Counted from the first letter of the stretch, positions 1-15,130 are shown. The stretch is DNA of 64,000 nucleotides from Dromaius novaehollandiae (GCF_036370855.1 NC_088099.1:150307517-150371516); one strand, 5' to 3'. A program made the numbers and translations. Notes: generated from the letters alone by a model not told the origin.

Positions 1-642
1 AGATTTTGGTAGTCTGTTGTCCTGTTCACAATTACATTTTCCATCTTTCCATAATGACACAGATCCATTTCCAGTTAATACATGTTTGCAGTTTGACTGC
101 ATGAACCAAGAAGCCTGCCTTGGGGCCTGACCGGAGGGTAGGGAGAATTTAGTCTCCAAATTCAACAAAGTCATCAAGAAAGCCCACAATACTTTGCTTT
201 CCTAACTGTAGAGCCACCTAAATTCAGTTAACACCTGTAATCTAGGCTGCTTAAAATGAAGCTCAAATCTCAGATGTGATAGAAACCTGTCCAGTACAGT
301 TCTTGGGTTCAGTCCTCAGTCGGAGTAAATTGCTTCTTGGTTGACTTTGACAGTTCAGCAACCAAAGATCTAATTTGTCATGCAGCTTCATGAGATTATC
401 AAAGACCCAATACAGCCTTTAAGCTACACTTCAGAGACCTCCACCTGGCAACCCGCAGGAACCGAGCACTCTTTGCCAGTCAGAGATTTAACTAGAAGGC
501 AGGCACACTTGTGACTGGGATCTCAGCAGCACGCTGGTCTCAGCATGCTTCACTATGTCTACTGCAAATATTTGACATAGAAAAAAGGGGTGAAATCCTG
601 TGCATGTGTTTAATTACAGGGGATGATATATCTTGAGCCTGA

Positions 643-661
643 TTTTTTTTTTTTTTTTTTT
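643..661 (+). repeat. Poly-T run
   Basis: 19 consecutive T. No element with recognisable sequence adjoins it. Confidence 0.95.
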
Positions 662-2615
662 AAGGAAAAGGACTTCAAAGCTCATTTAAGTGATTTAAAA
701 TGTCAGTATTTAGTGACTGGTTACCTGGATTCTGATTTGTTTTAAATTTCTTTTTTTTAATCCTTTCTTTTACAGTTGATGTCAATAGTCAATTGTTAGT
801 GTTCCAAGATTTCTTTTAGTTCCTGAAAGATCTTCATTTTACCAAGGAAAAATTCCTTCTCTATTACAAAGCAAAGATTAGAAGCACCTTTTGCATTGTG
901 AAGGACATAGCATTTCACTATTTATTTCCTGCCTTAAACTCTACAAGGCGACTGACTCAGTAGCTGGGCCTGGAGAAGGCTCATCTCCCTCCTCCTGGGT
1001 TGGTTTTTACCCGTTATGGTGGACAGCCGCCCTGTGAAAGTGGGAAGCCGTCCTGAGGCAGGGGATCGGACTGCAGCCTGGGCTACCTCCCCCGGGGCCT
1101 GACGCCAGGGCTGTGTGCACCAGGACAATACCTCCACTAAAGCAAAATTATAAAAAATTTGAAAGTGAACTCACTGTTTTTAATATTTTTAAAAGTTATT
1201 TAATTTCTGATGTAAAGGCAACGTTTTGATGCATTAAACAGAATGAATCTAATTAATCTGCACTTGCCTGAATTGTTGTAGTGCTTTGTAAAAAATATGT
1301 TTTCGTCACCTTCTGATCCTCTCCCCTGGGTGTGCTGGGATTCCTGCCCTGGCGACACCTTTACGATACCATCTTTTCCTCTGGGTGAACCACCATCAGG
1401 CACAAGAAGTGCAGTCCAACCACAGGCTCATCCTCCATCCGAGTATGTGTATAAAGCATTCAAGTCATAACTAAAACCCAGGCACTGATGCACTTCACAC
1501 ATCCACCACTCCGCGTTTTCTCGGGAGAAGCCGATGCTGGGGTACATTTCATTTAGCTTGACGAAACCGCATTAAAGACAATGATCTCTGAGCTAGTCAC
1601 CCCAGGAATCAGCATCCGACCAGATGAAACCCAGCCTAAATGCTGTGTTCCTACAGAGAACGTATTTCATTTGAACTGAAATATCAGATATACATTTCAG
1701 AATTTACTTGAGGACAAAGTTTTCAGGAAGGGGCAATAGTTTTTACTAGACCAGTTGATACATTTGGAGAAACCTGAAAGCTCCTGCAGATTTGAATTTA
1801 TCATTTTAATTTGCTGTTCTGTGACAAATGGCACATTTTGACTTTTTTTCTTCTTTTTTGAAACAAAAAAAAGGGTCAAATTAATGAAATTGTCTATGGA
1901 CAGGACTTTTAACTTTTTAGTGCTTTTAATTAATTAATTTTCAATGACACTGATAGGACCAATACACTTAACTCAGACTTCCACAGAGCTGCCTAAAGGT
2001 TACCCATTCCTGCAGAGTTGTTAACGCTAAAATAGCCTTGATGATGCAAAATCTCCCAGAAATGTACATTAAGTTAAATTCCGTTCCCTTGAATCCCAAG
2101 CAAATCTTGTGTAAGAGGTTTATACAGATAAAAGAGTAGCATTGGCACATGGAATTTCAAGAACAATGGGAGAATACTACTCAAATAATGAAAAATTTGT
2201 TTTGAGTCCAGTACTAGAATATCAGCCTGCCTCCAAGGATTTCCCTTGAGCTACTCCTGTTTACCCCAATGGAGTTGAGAAAAAAGCAAATCCAAAAGAG
2301 CAAGTTTACCACCGGTAGTTATGCTGTAGTTATGCACAACAAGTCCCATTACAGACAAAAATAGTTCTGTTAGTGTAAAAACTTTCTGGAAAAAAAAAAG
2401 TGATCCAGAATCTAAAAATGTTCATGCCCCTCACTTAGCAGTCCCAAAGGCCAGGATTTCGCTGAAGCGGGGAGGGCTGGTGCACTTGGACTTTGCAGGT
2501 TGTTGCTGTGGCCCACGAAGCATGAAACGCGGTGCTCAGGACCACAGGGACAAGGCAGCCAGTGCACCCAACAGGAAACTGCAGGTCCAGGGGACTCCTG
2601 TGCAACATAGGGCAG

Positions 2616-2672
2616 GGCAAGCTGGAAGGGTAATATAGGGCAAGCAGGAGGGCAATATAGGGCAAGCTGGAA
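2616..2672 (+). repeat. Imperfect 22-bp tandem repeat
   Basis: About two and a half copies of GGCAAGCTGGAAGGGTAATA-like units, with AATATAGGGCAAGC recurring. Confidence 0.8.
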
Positions 2673-3327
2673 GAGATGACAATACATTTTGACCAGGGCT
2701 GAAGAATGTTTCTGAATAAAGCTTTTTCTCAACCCTGAGGTTTAAGGAAATGAGCAGGTTTTAATTTGCTCAATGTATCAGTCAAGAAATAATCTATCAA
2801 ATTACATCTTCAGTGAAGAAATAATAAGCTAAGAGAGACATCTTATATATCGAGCAACATTTCTCTTGGATTCTACCTCCACTACCCCAGAAAGTAAGCT
2901 TTCCACCAGCCCAGAATGATGTTTCTGCCTTTGTTCCATATAGCAGAGAAACAAATCCACAATTTACTCATATTTCTCTGCCCCATCTTGAGGAATCAGG
3001 ATGGTCCCTTTGTCCTCCCCCAAGGCAGTGATAGGTGGTAGTTTCCTTAACAGGAAATCCTCATTCACTGCTTCTTTTACCCCTTCTGCAATCATATACA
3101 TCAGCCTGGGCACAGCTGCTGACTTCCTGCATCCGCCTGCAAGACCAAGCAAGGCGCAGCACAGCAGCTAGCAGAGCTGATCAGGGCATATGAAACGGCA
3201 GAAGGGGGTGACAGAGGTGCCATTGCTGAACTGAGCACCACATGCCCCTGATTCGATCAGCACACTGAAGCAGAAACTAGTCTTAAATAGCCACATTTTC
3301 CATATAAACCTTCTCTGTTCCCTTTGC

Positions 3328-3349
3328 AAAAAAAAGGGGGGGGGGGGGG
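3328..3349 (+). repeat. A8-G14 homopolymer junction
   Basis: Eight A followed directly by fourteen G. A likely site of length variation or sequencing error. Confidence 0.95.
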
Positions 3350-5930
3350 AAAGCGCTCAAGGATGATCACCTTTGCTTGCCTGCATTTCCTGAGGTGTGA
3401 ATTTGTGCTTGCGCAGAGCTCACCCACAGAGCTACGTGTGCCTGTGTGCTCTGACCAGCCGCTTCCTTCTCATACGCTCGGTAAAATCCAGCTAATGCAA
3501 CACACGCTGGATTTCCAGTGCCTGCTCGGTAGCGTTGACCTGACCATGCACAGCCCAGGACTGCCGGTACCCGAATGACCCCAATCCCCTTTTTCTTTAA
3601 TGCCTTTGGAAAATTTCCAGCTGGAAGAAAACACAGAAAGACTTGATCATATAGTGGCCATTGCCACCAAAAAGCTGCTAGGCATGTGTAAACCCATGTG
3701 ATGGTTATTGCTTATGCAAAACAGGTGAGTATTTAAACGTAGAGATTTGCCTAAATGTGACAGTTTAAATCTGCACATGGGTTTTGTTATGTATCTGAAA
3801 CTCTTCCTTTTTTGTATAATCCTTCCTTCACTTTTAAGAAAGGAGACAAGTCCTAACCAGTGGCACATCCTGAGTGCCTGAGCTACGTTACCTGCCCTCC
3901 ACGGCAGGCTGGCGGCGGGGTATTACGCCGGTGCCACCCTGGCCCCCGTGCCATCGCCTTGCTCGCAGTGACACCTGTTGGCAAAAGCGATGGGCAAAGG
4001 GCTGTCTGTTCCGTCAGTGTTTGCAGTGCTTCTCTCCCTATCTTGTGTGTTTTTCTTCTCCTGCACAGCTCCCCAGGCAGTTGCTCACACTCAGTGCAGC
4101 ATTCTGGACTATTGAATATATTTTAGCCTGTTGTCATCTTTCCAAACGCAATACTATTTTCCTCAGAGTCCATCCATCGCCTTCTCCAGGGCACATGCCA
4201 ACAGAGACCAGGACTGGGTGACCCCAGCAGTTTGTCAGTGCATGGAAGCATACGGGGCATTTCCAGCAACCCGGGAGACGTAGCTTCTGCTGAGGGTAGC
4301 ATAGTCTCAGTGTCATATATATAGCACTCCTACCTCCTGGTCAGCTAATGCTAATGTAGCTGTCACCAGCACCATCCACAGAGCAAAACTGAAGTCTCTC
4401 CAGGCTCTAGGACACTGTCTTCAGATTTCAGGAGAATGGTGAAATCCGGTTTCCATTCAGTTCAGTGATGGTCAGCGCAACTTGCTGGGCTACAGAGTCC
4501 TCCTCTAGATCTTCCTACATCCCATATAGGGTCTAGCGCAGGCTGTGTAGGGGGGGTATATGTACACACATAGCATGTTTATAGGAAAAAAATAGAGAGA
4601 GAGAATATATAGAGATAGTTTATTATAGTCCCTAAACTATTCAGGAATTATATATAGCAACAGTAGGTACATTGACGCTGTCAGACTGCAAGTATAGAAC
4701 TATTCATATAATGTTAATATAATAGTTTTGTTTTGGTTATGCCATACGTAGTTGTTGCTATGTATCAGTCAATTGAAAACAAATTCTGTCAAACAGAAAC
4801 AGGCCTGTTCTGACAATGTTTAGCAATGGCCTAAGGGTCAGCATTGCCCTGAGAAATAATTCAGTTTCTGATTGTTTTAAACATGAAGTAAAAATTGGCC
4901 CTGCGATTTGTCTGTTCCCAGTAAAACAAGTAACTGTTACGTTAGCACGTCAGTACCCCTTTGGTAAGAATAATTCTCGCCTACCACTTAGCTGCCCACT
5001 CTGCTGGAGTTTAGTCAACAAATGACGTGGAACAGAAGTCACACAACAGGATGCTATCAGGAGATAAATCCACCTTGAAAACAGATTCAGAACACAAATA
5101 CCTTTGCTGGTGTGACTGCTGTCTCATCTTCTACGCGGCTACGTTTAAGTCAGCCTTAAGAAATGGTGTCTCTAATGTCACATACGAATACGCTCACACT
5201 GCTGCAGGCTAAAGGCGCCTCTGTGTGACCGTATCACACATTCACTCAACTGCAACCTCCGGCAAGGGCTGATTTGCAGCAGCAGACGGTCAGGAAGCCT
5301 CCTCTGGGCTTCCCTTCTGGTTTTGCTCTTCGTAGGAAGGGCCTCTGGACCAGCACTGAAGATGAGCCAAACTATGTGAACGATTCAGTGTTCTGGGGGA
5401 GGCGTTGGGTCAGCAGGCAGGAAGCTTTGTGGCTAGCCCCTTCAACCATTTCTAAAAGGCTTTCAAATTAAGTAGGTTGCTTAGTAGCACACTACCAGGA
5501 CTCTTGTGTTATTTAGTTTGATGTCGAAATACATCAGCGAGATATTGCTCTTATTTCTAACTATATTTGCAGTGAGAGAGGTAACTAAAATACTATTTAA
5601 ATTGTTTTCAGCAATTTTGGGATTGCCAAAGCCATCTGCAGGCTTGGGGACAAAACATTCTTTTGACTATTTATACATAGGTTCCTGTTTTCTGCGTAAC
5701 CATGAAAATCTTAAAAAGTTTTGAAATATAAGTTTGGATGCTGAGACCATTAGTGATTTCCAAGTAAACTGTTTATCCATGAAGTCACAAAATACATGAG
5801 AAGTTGAAGTTTAAACAGAGCAAAAGGAAAACAGAAATTGAAGAACAGACTCTCTGAAAAACTGGTTCCATCTGTCCCAAAATAATCCCCAAATTTAATT
5901 CAAATTTAATTCATAGTTTCATCTAGAAGT

Positions 5931-5957
5931 ATATAGATATAGATATAGATATAGATA
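5931..5957 (+). repeat. AGATAT microsatellite
   Basis: About four and a half tandem AGATAT hexamers. Confidence 0.9.
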
Positions 5958-6305
5958 CATATTCTGAGCTACAAAACAGGAGGATGTCCTACTTTTACCC
6001 AACGTTTTTAGCTTTGTAGCTCCAATAATTCAAGAGGATGTTCAGCTCCTTCTGCTAAGGTACTTGAGCATACATCTCCTCTGTGCCTTAGCCACTCTGC
6101 TGCCAGGTGTGCCGAGGGGTACAAGTGCCACGATGCTCCACCTCTGCGCTGTCAGGGAAGCACCCTATTTATTATGCTACAGAGTCACTCTATCTTCTAC
6201 AGCATGGAAGAGCTCCCAGAGGACAACTAGTGGGACCCCCAATCTCAATATAATCCCTCTGCAGGGGAGATCCACTGGTACCAACCCTGCTGCCTGAACC
6301 TGTTG

Positions 6306-7330
6306 TACAGGTGATGTGGGGCTGTATAATGACGGTCACAGAAGGGCTGAGGTTGAAAGGGACCCCTGGAGATGGTCTAGTCCAACAGCCCTGCTCAAAG
6401 CAGGGTTGGCTGCAGCAGGTTGCTCAGGGTGGTGTCCAGTCGGGTTTTGAATATCTCCAAGGATGGAGACTCCACAACCTCTTTGGGCAACCTGTTCCAG
6501 TGTTTGACCACTCTCACAGTAAAGTTTTTTCTTATGTTCAGGTGGAGTTCCCCATGTTTCAGTTTGTGCCCATTGCCTCTTGTCCTGTCAGAGGGCACCA
6601 CTGAGAAGAGTCTGGCTCCATCTTCTTCACTGCCCCCATCAGGTGTTTATACACATTGATCACATCCCCTCTGAGCCTTCTCTTCCCCTTGCTGAACAGC
6701 TCTCTCAGCCTCTCCTCACGTGAGATGCTCCAGTCCCTTAATCACTTTCTTAGCCCTTTGCCGGACTCACTCCAGCATGCCCATGTCTCTTTTGTGTTGG
6801 GGAGCCCAGCACTGGACACAGCGCTCCAGATGTGGCCTTACCAGGGCTCAGTAGAAGGGAAGGCTCACCTCTCTTGACCTGCTGGCAATGCTCTTCCTAA
6901 TGTAGCCCAGGATGCCATTGGCCTTTGCTGCAAGGACAAATTGTTGGCCCATGTTCAACATGGTGTCCACCAGGATCCTCATGGTCTTCTCCATAAAGCT
7001 GCTCTCCACGCAGTCAGCCCCCAGCCTGGGCTGGTGCATGGGGTTATTCCTCCCTAGGTGCAGGACTCTGCACTTGCCTTTGTTGAACTTCATGAGGTTC
7101 CTCTTTGCTGATTTCTCCAGCCTGTCCAGCTCCCTCTGAATGGCAGCACAGCCTTCTGGTGTATCAGCCACTCCTCCCAGTTTTGAGTCCTCTGCAAACT
7201 TGCTGAGGGTGCACTCTGTCCCTTCACCCAGGTCATTAATGAGTTCTTAAACAGTATTGGCTCCAGGATCAAGCCCCGAGGGACACCACTAGTGACCGAG
7301 CTCCAGCTAAACTTTGTGCTGCTGTGAGAC
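6306..7330 (-). mobile_element. CR1 LINE, 5'-truncated
   Basis: The forward strand reads as the complement of a CR1 3' region: TCTAGTCCAACAGCC, then CTGGACACAGCGCTCCAG. It continues into the end of the reverse-transcriptase frame, with minus-strand products such as GCAAIQRELDRLEKSAKRNL and GRNNPMHQPRLGAD. The 3' end is at the left. Stops and frameshifts make it inactive. It lies downstream of CA13. Confidence 0.92.
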
Positions 7331-10300
7331 TATTTCTGTAGGTCCTTTACCCTCTTTTTACTGAAGTAGGAATGCATGCAGGGAATGAGAGAAGGCTGCA
7401 GGAAGCAAAAGGATAACTCTTAAGGCAATGAAGGCTGCTTTGGAGAACGAAATTATTGTCCTGCTTCACTACAGAGTTCTTAGGTGCCACACATTTGGCA
7501 TCAGTGGTCACACAGCTTGAGATTAAGGATGGGGCTCAGGTGCCTACCACCATATGAGATGCCCTACAAAATCTGAACATCTGCCCAGGGCCAAAAAATA
7601 CTACCAAAGGCCTATGGGAAACATTTTCTCCTCATGGAGTAGCAACTGAAAGTCATGTGGGTACACCACATGGCATTATATGGCATTACACACTTAAGTT
7701 TAGGCAAATGAATACTATCCCATGACATCTAACCTCAGGTGTCTACATGCACACGTGCCAGCTGGCTAAATTCCCATTACAATCTGTGGAGGTACTCAGT
7801 GGCCAGAGATGAGATGATGCTCTTTAGAGTGAGCTGAACTGCTCTCTAGGCTCCATGGAGCAGGGGATCAGTTCACTCGCCCACACACGGACATGTGCCC
7901 TGGCATATCCTGCTTGATCTCCGGCTGTTCCTTCAGAAAGGCAAGGGTCCCCCCAAAAGTCCTGTATCATACCAGCTATCCCATGCACAGGTCTATACCC
8001 TGAAGCACCTCAAATAGCACCAGTCACCTAGGTGCGGGCAACTGATTTGGGATCTCCATTGATTGCAGTTGGAACTCAGACACCTAGCTCACTTATAAAC
8101 ACCAAAATCAAAGTTTCAGTCTCAAGCTGAAACCAATTCATTCTTTATGTTCAATTCAATTACCCATACCTAGATGTCTGGTGCCATTTGAGGTGCTCCA
8201 GGTGCTGAAGACACCTGCAGTAGGCTGGTAGATACAACACAGGCTCTACAGGATACCTTTGCTCTTCTGAACTGTTGCTGGAGGCCTAATGTGATAGGCA
8301 GAGGCATCTCAAACACAGCTAGGCACCCGCGTGTGGACAGCTGAATCAAACCCTTTGTATTCCTCCATTTTCCATATGTCCAGTGCAAGAAGTCTAGTTG
8401 ACAAAGATGCTGAATGCCCTCAGCAGCAACTGAGATCATCTGAGCTATCCTCTATCAAGTGCCGTGAAACACGAAGTTCAGTAAAAAAAAACAAAAACCC
8501 TGAGACATTCCAAAATGGAGGTTCAAAATTAACAAATGTATTTTACTTTCATCTATCCATGTCTCAGCTTCCCCTCCTTGAAAGAGATAATGCTATTGCC
8601 TTTTTCTGCCAGAAGCATTTTGAATACAAAATAATGAAGGAAGCACTTGGATGCTGTTGCAATGGGCAGAACAGCAGAGGACTACAACCTCTTTTGGACC
8701 AGCCTGAAACAGCGCACAGTGAGCAAAGCCTAGGGCCACCCAGGGAGGAAACGAAATGCGCCTTATGAGATGAGCACTCCCAGGTGTGCGCACTGAATGA
8801 AGCAGGGATGCTGCAGAAACTACAGTATCTCATCATGCAATTCAAAAACCATATTTTAAAGTGTGTGGGGTTTGTTTATAGTTTGTTTTGCTTTCATTTC
8901 TGATATTTAAATCTTTTATACTCAGTTCTCACCAACTTCACTGCTTACCCCCATATTCACATTTATCTTGGCAGCACAATCCACCACTTCTCCATTGCCT
9001 ATAAAAAAATACAATAAACAATTGTTTTTTACATCTGTGTCATGGTGTACCCTAAGGCTGGTGTACCCTAAGGTTTATAATCCAGATACTGCTCCCTGCC
9101 TTGCCTCTTTATGGAGTTCAAGAGAGGTTTTTGAAAGAAGAGAGGCTGCTGAATGAATAACAAAATCTTGCATCAACTCTTTGCCTGACTGTCTTTGCAC
9201 TGATTTGTTACTTTTCTATCTTTTTCTTTGTTTATTCACTTTTCATTTCACATTCACCCACTCCCATGCTACTTTTGCTCCAGGAACACAGCAATCACAA
9301 CACTGATTTTGGAAGCCACACGCAGGGTATGTGCACTCTCTCATTAACGTCTCAGGGTGTCTCCCCCCTTTCCCATGGACGTTGTTGCCATCTTACCTGG
9401 ATTACGCTTGAGCCTGAATCAGCTGACTGAATTTCATCCAATTCATTCATTTTTCATGGGCACTGTAACAACAGAGATTTGTGCCTGTACCTCCTGAAAA
9501 TGAAATGTAAAACAGGTGTGACCAGCACGTTGTTGGCAACGACATTCCTGGATTTTCACAAACCATTGAGAAACCCACAGACACAAAACAGGGAGCATAG
9601 GACTGAGCCTAGCTCAACTCCACATTAAAGCTCTAGAGATAGGAAAGCAGCTGCCTGCCCGTTCCCCAGACCCCAGCTGTGGCTAGAAGCAGCCAGTTTT
9701 CTGCTCTGCCCTCTGCCTTTGCCAGGGTTTGCAGGCCAGGGAGCTGCAGCACAGGCTGCTCTTCCCCTGAAAGCTTTCACCGTGCCAGGCAGAAGTTTGG
9801 GGAAATTAAGGGTGTATCATTTTTCTTGTACAAAATACAAATGAGAATTATGCTAACTGTTAAAACCTTTCTCACCACCAAAGATGCTGGGGTGCCTTTT
9901 TTCCCCCTCAAAAAGTCAGGATTTTTTTTTTAATTTTATTGAGATCACATTTGTCTAGTGCCTCATACAGCCATAGAAAACAAAGGAATTGGAAACAAAA
10001 TGTTGACTTTTAAATACTTGATGTTTTATTCAAAATATTTTCAAATCAGAGGCACAGTGAGAAAGTAAATCAGATCTTCACAAAAATATACATTTCAACT
10101 ATCTGTTGTATACAACTTGTATGATTTATATCTGAAAAAAACAAACTCTCAGCAGCATCGAAAAATTATTCAAATTTTATCTACCCGAGTATGTGGATGA
10201 ACTTTGCTAAAACAGAAGCCACCTCGGATCTGCCCCTACAGCGCCCGCCGGTCCTGTTGAGCGGGGGCAGAGCATCTTTGTTTTCACGGGAGAGCCAAGG

Positions 10301-13300
10301 ACCTTCCTGTCGCAGTTGCCTGCTGTCCCCAAACTTTGTTGCAGAGGGGAATCCGACAAAGATTATGCACGTAAATGTCTCACCACAGTAAAACCTCGTA
10401 TTTTGCATGAATGATAGAGAGGTTGATGGACAGATCATTAATTTAGAAACACTAATTTGAGCATTTCAACATTATCTCCTGCCTCATCGAAACCGCAGAC
10501 ACCCAGAAAAGGCCATCTGTCCATAGTGGAAGCACTTTGGGAATAAGGTATGGACTCTAGGAGTATCTAAGAAAATCATGTCATGGACCAAAACTCTGTT
10601 TGTTAGGCCGGATCTCCACACAGAGTAAAAAGACTTCATGTGAAAAACAAGTAGGCTATCTATATGCAGAGAATAGTGGAGGAAATAAAATGCTACTACA
10701 TTTTTGTTGGATGTTTTATAAGGGGTTTTATCCCAAGTCTAAAAGAGATGTCAGGGAAGAACACACTTCCCTGGGGGGAAGGCATAGGCAAGAAATGGTA
10801 ATTAAAAACAGAAATGGAACAAATGCTGCACAGCTAAAACCACAAACCAAGATCAGACTGTCTAGGTAACTACAAAGAAACTAGGCCAGAAGTTGGATCT
10901 AGTCCGACTAGCAGCGCAGTGACACAGGGAAAAGTCTGTCTAGCAGCAGAGTGAGAAAGGAAGTTGTCATACTGCTTTTTTGTATTAGTGAATAGATAAG
11001 AAAAGAGGAACTCTACTCTAAAGCAGCAGTCTTCTGGCATTTGCTCCTTCATGCTGAGGCTTCAACCTGAAATATTTGCAACTGTCTGAAGGATAGGCAA
11101 AATTTAGATCTAGCAATCTGTTTCTTATTTTACTAAAGCTTACAAGACCTCAATACTCAATTTCCTCTCTGTTAAGTCTATAAAAAATGTATTGCATGTT
11201 TCTTTCATTTCATATTTCTGTTACTTTATTCATTCTCCATATTCCATTTTTTTCAGTAAAGTTAATTAAAAATCAAGTATTTGGAAGACTTGGGTTTTTT
11301 TTCTGGAATTGGTTCCTTGAATTCTTTTAGATCCCCAATTCACATCTGGCAGGTTAACAGAGTCTGGTTTGCTAAAACAGCAGAGACACAAATCTATGCA
11401 GTGGCAGAGGAAGCAGACAGAGCAAGTGGGTGCACAGCAGCAAGCAGCCATCTGCCTGGCTGATCTTCATCCCAGCTTTTAGGAAGCTGCAGCTAAAGCA
11501 GCTAAATCACCCTTAGGGCATGTCACGTCAAGCCACTCAAGCTGTGGAAGCCCTACCTCTCATTCCTCTGCCATATTACCAACTTATTTAAAACTTTATT
11601 TTTCCTGTTTGCCTGAGTTTGCAGTTGAGTTGTAAGAGGTTTTTACCCGACCCATGTAAACAAGGAGAAAAAGTGCACGTGCCTTCTCAAGTAGCACGGA
11701 GCACCGTGCTACACGAACGAGATAACCTGCAGCACTGGATTTCGCCTTGCCCATTTACAAAGCAGACCGAGAGAAGCCCAGAAGACACCTTTACCACATA
11801 AGAAGGGGGCACTTTCGGCAATCCCAGGAGACTGCTCTCGCCCGCGTCTTCTGGGGGAGCGCAAGGTTGCCCGCGGGCCGGGAGGCAGCATGTCCCCATG
11901 TTCCCGGGCCAGCCCCAGGCGACCCACTGAAAACAGAGGCCAAAGGCCTGACCCCTCTGTGCTCCAGGAGGGCAGATAGCCTACTTCCCAGGTCATTTCA
12001 TCAATATAAAGAAAATACCCAGCTAAAACATGTCCTTGTGTCCTGAAAGGCAGTGTGAGCTTGATTGGTAAAGGCTATAACGCAGCAGAGCAGACTGCTT
12101 CCCTCCCTGCTAGCTCCTGTACCAAACACAGCAGGGTGACCCCAACACCGACTGCAGTTTATTTAATTCCGAGAATACGTTTGTGGGTGACCGGTCATCC
12201 AGCCATACAAAACTCTTGACAGCTACTGTTTTCAGCACATGCCCTGTATGTTTTTTGGTCATGGAGCATTTCATTTGTCTCAGTGTGACGGCTCCAAGTG
12301 TGTCAGAGGGTAAACAGTCGACCAAAGGGCCCTGCGTATTTTAGCCCTGTCTGCCCTAGAGTCATGTTACCGCAGCACTGAACCCACACATGAGATTTAA
12401 CTCCATGGGAGCACCTGGCAGATAGTCTGGAAGGGATTAAGTGCAGGTGGAGAGCAGGGTGAGTGAGTGACTGAGGATGCAACCTAGCGCCCAATGCTGA
12501 GACTGAAACTGTGCTCCTACCTTGCCGTCACAGCAGAGAGCGAATCTAGGAAGCTGTTCCCAAAGGATTTCCGAAAACTGAACATTCCCAATCTTTCTCA
12601 GATCCTACCAGCTGCCAGTCCAGATGCAGTATCATACAAGATAAATCTACTGCAAACAGCAATATCTCCACTTTAGGAGAACTACTGTGAATCACCTCTT
12701 GTTCTAGAAAATATTGCATAAATCTATACAAGCACTCAATAGTTCAAAAGAGCTATCAAAATCTTTAAATACAGATCAATTAAATGCTTTATCATTGCCA
12801 AAGACATTTCACTCAGAACATTAAAAAGATACCTAATACTACACTGCCTAAAGATAGACTAAAAATGAGGGGTGAAAAATTTTTCCAAAACTAGAGCCAC
12901 AGGCTCTAGTTATAAAACTGCAGGCTTCTCTGTACAACTTCAACCTCTTTGATACAAAATACAAGACACATTCATAAAATCCATTTTTATTTTGATAAAA
13001 TCCTTATAAATATCAAAGCTCTGGATCAACTCCACTGTTTTCAATGTGTAAAAACATCTGAAATTTTTGCTTCTGACATGAAGTAGTAGGCTTATTACTT
13101 CCTCTTCTGAGGCAAACAAACTTTATAACCTTCATACAACTTGTAAACAATTTGTTCATGTTCTGCAGCTACTTACACAATAGGGAAATATATCAGATGC
13201 AACACTAAATCTTAAAAAAGGGGTGTGAAAATACACAACACACTCGCGCTCTCTCCACACACACTTTCCACAAGCCCTCACTCAGAAGGGACCAGGCTGA

Positions 13301-15130
13301 GGTCTTTCCAGCTGGATTCTTCTCCCCATGCTGGAAAACAAAAAAGTGCCTGCAGGTTTTTCCCCGTGGTTAGTACTAGTACTTGCTGCTGCCAAATGCC
13401 TTTTATTCCTCCCATGACCTATTTGTGCTTGTGCCTTCAGAAAACATTCATAAGGCGGAGAGGCCTTGCAGCAATACTAGCTATATTCTGGGGAGGAGAG
13501 GACAAAAATATCCACCTATCTTAAACTAAGCTAAAATATCTATGTCTCTACGTCTATTTTATTCAGTTATAAATATGAACATAAAGTCAATCCAGTTTGT
13601 GATTTCCCTCATATTTGTCTATCTAAGGTCAAAAGACCTGCTGAGGCAAGAGGCACAGCCTATGAAACCTGTGAAAGAACAAATTCATGGAGCTCAATGG
13701 CAGAAAATCAGTTTAGTCAGAAGTACTACAGGGGCTGGTGGTACTGGCTGCCCATGAAGTCTCTAGTTGCCTCTCTCAGGTATCTTTGGCTTTCACTACA
13801 CAGTTCTCACAGTCTGAGGGTAATCTAATCCTATACTAACTACATCCTATGGCAAGTTCATTAAAAATAATAAAAATAAATTTGGCATAAAACAATTACA
13901 TTCAAATAACAAAAATTCCTGAGAGAAATACAGGCTCAAGTCAATTCATGAAGACAGTCACTTGAAGGTATTGCTATTAAGGTTGATCTTTCATTAGATA
14001 TTGACTTGATTACGATTTCTTTGTCGTGCTCTAAAGGCTATCTTTGGTCTTGGACTATTAAAAGTGCAGCTATTTGGGGCCACCTACACTGCCAGCAAAG
14101 CTTTAGCAGGTTTCGCAGGAGGCGTAACGTGCCAAAGGCAGGCTGTTCTCCACTGCGAGACGTGGGGTGGGCGATGTGCGTCTCCGACCGCGGCGGGCAA
14201 TGGGTCTGCTAGGAAACAGGCCAGAACAAGAGTGCTCCCTTCGCCCTCAGCACCCATCGGTGGTAGGAGCACCATGCTACTGTGACGTACTAGTCCTTGG
14301 ACTGTCTACGGTCCGGGACTATGACATGTAGTCCCTTATGATCGCCAGATGCACCAGGCTGGATTTTGGTGGGTGCAAACAGAGCCCGCTCTGCCCTTCC
14401 GCCTTGCAGTTTTGCAAGTTTCAGGACAGTTTCATTAGTATACGGGGTAGAATTTAGGAACACCTCATCCCCCTGACGTGATCCCACAATATACACAATC
14501 CTTACTATTTCCTTTTTTTTTTTCATTCAATCAGTACATCATCACTGCTATGAAGCAGTCAGAACAAAAGGATCATATAGATATCTGTATTACTTCTATC
14601 TAGCCCATGGATTTAAGTGCTGTTACTTGCTGCTGTTTTTTGCAGGAAGGTTAGCATGGTATCCCAGAGGTCAGTGAGGAAATTATGTCAGCCTTGAAAT
14701 ATTTTTTCCTAAAGAACTACAGTGCAAAGGCTCACGTAGAGGCTATCTCTTATGTTAGAGACCAGAAGCATAGTCCCACAATAGCTTTACTGCCATTAAC
14801 ATCAGGGATCCTCTTCAGTAATTTGGTGGCAAATTCTGGACAACTCCTTCACCATTTCTGGCCCTTAAGATTAGCACTGCACTCCGTGCATGTAACACTA
14901 ATATCTCAACACTGTCATACCAATGCACTCAAATACATTTGGACCAGCTAACACTGATGAAATTGCAACAACTCAGGACATATTTGTCTGTGAGAAATGA
15001 CTGCATGGTAACCAATAATAAAATAACACCTATTTGTTATAACAACTCACAAAAAAAAAATCACAAACTATATTAAACTATTAAAATTAATTCTGCCTCC
15101 TAAATGGTTTTGGAGGTGGCCGGTTCTTGC
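7331..15130. other. Intergenic or CA13 3' UTR
   Basis: AT-rich, no coding exon recognised on either strand. The part nearest 15130 may be CA13 3' UTR if a distal poly(A) site is used. A stretch around 8030-8110 (GGAACTCAGACACCTAGC) resembles very old amniote repeat debris but cannot be assigned. Confidence 0.6.

Larger units (their letters stand above)
1..6305. other. Intergenic, downstream of CA13
   Basis: No exon, RNA gene or recognisable transposon seen. Short open frames have no family resemblance or splice-site support. Contains the poly-T, A8-G14, 22-bp and AGATAT simple repeats listed separately. Confidence 0.7.

Noticed and set aside
8331-8768. 145-codon plus-strand open frame downstream of CA13
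   Set aside because: No recognisable domain, splice partner or codon pattern. It lies in sequence that looks like decayed repeat.
10181-10438. GC-richer patch with open frames on both strands, considered as an exon of another carbonic anhydrase
   Set aside because: None of the conserved carbonic anhydrase motifs is present and no convincing splice sites flank it.
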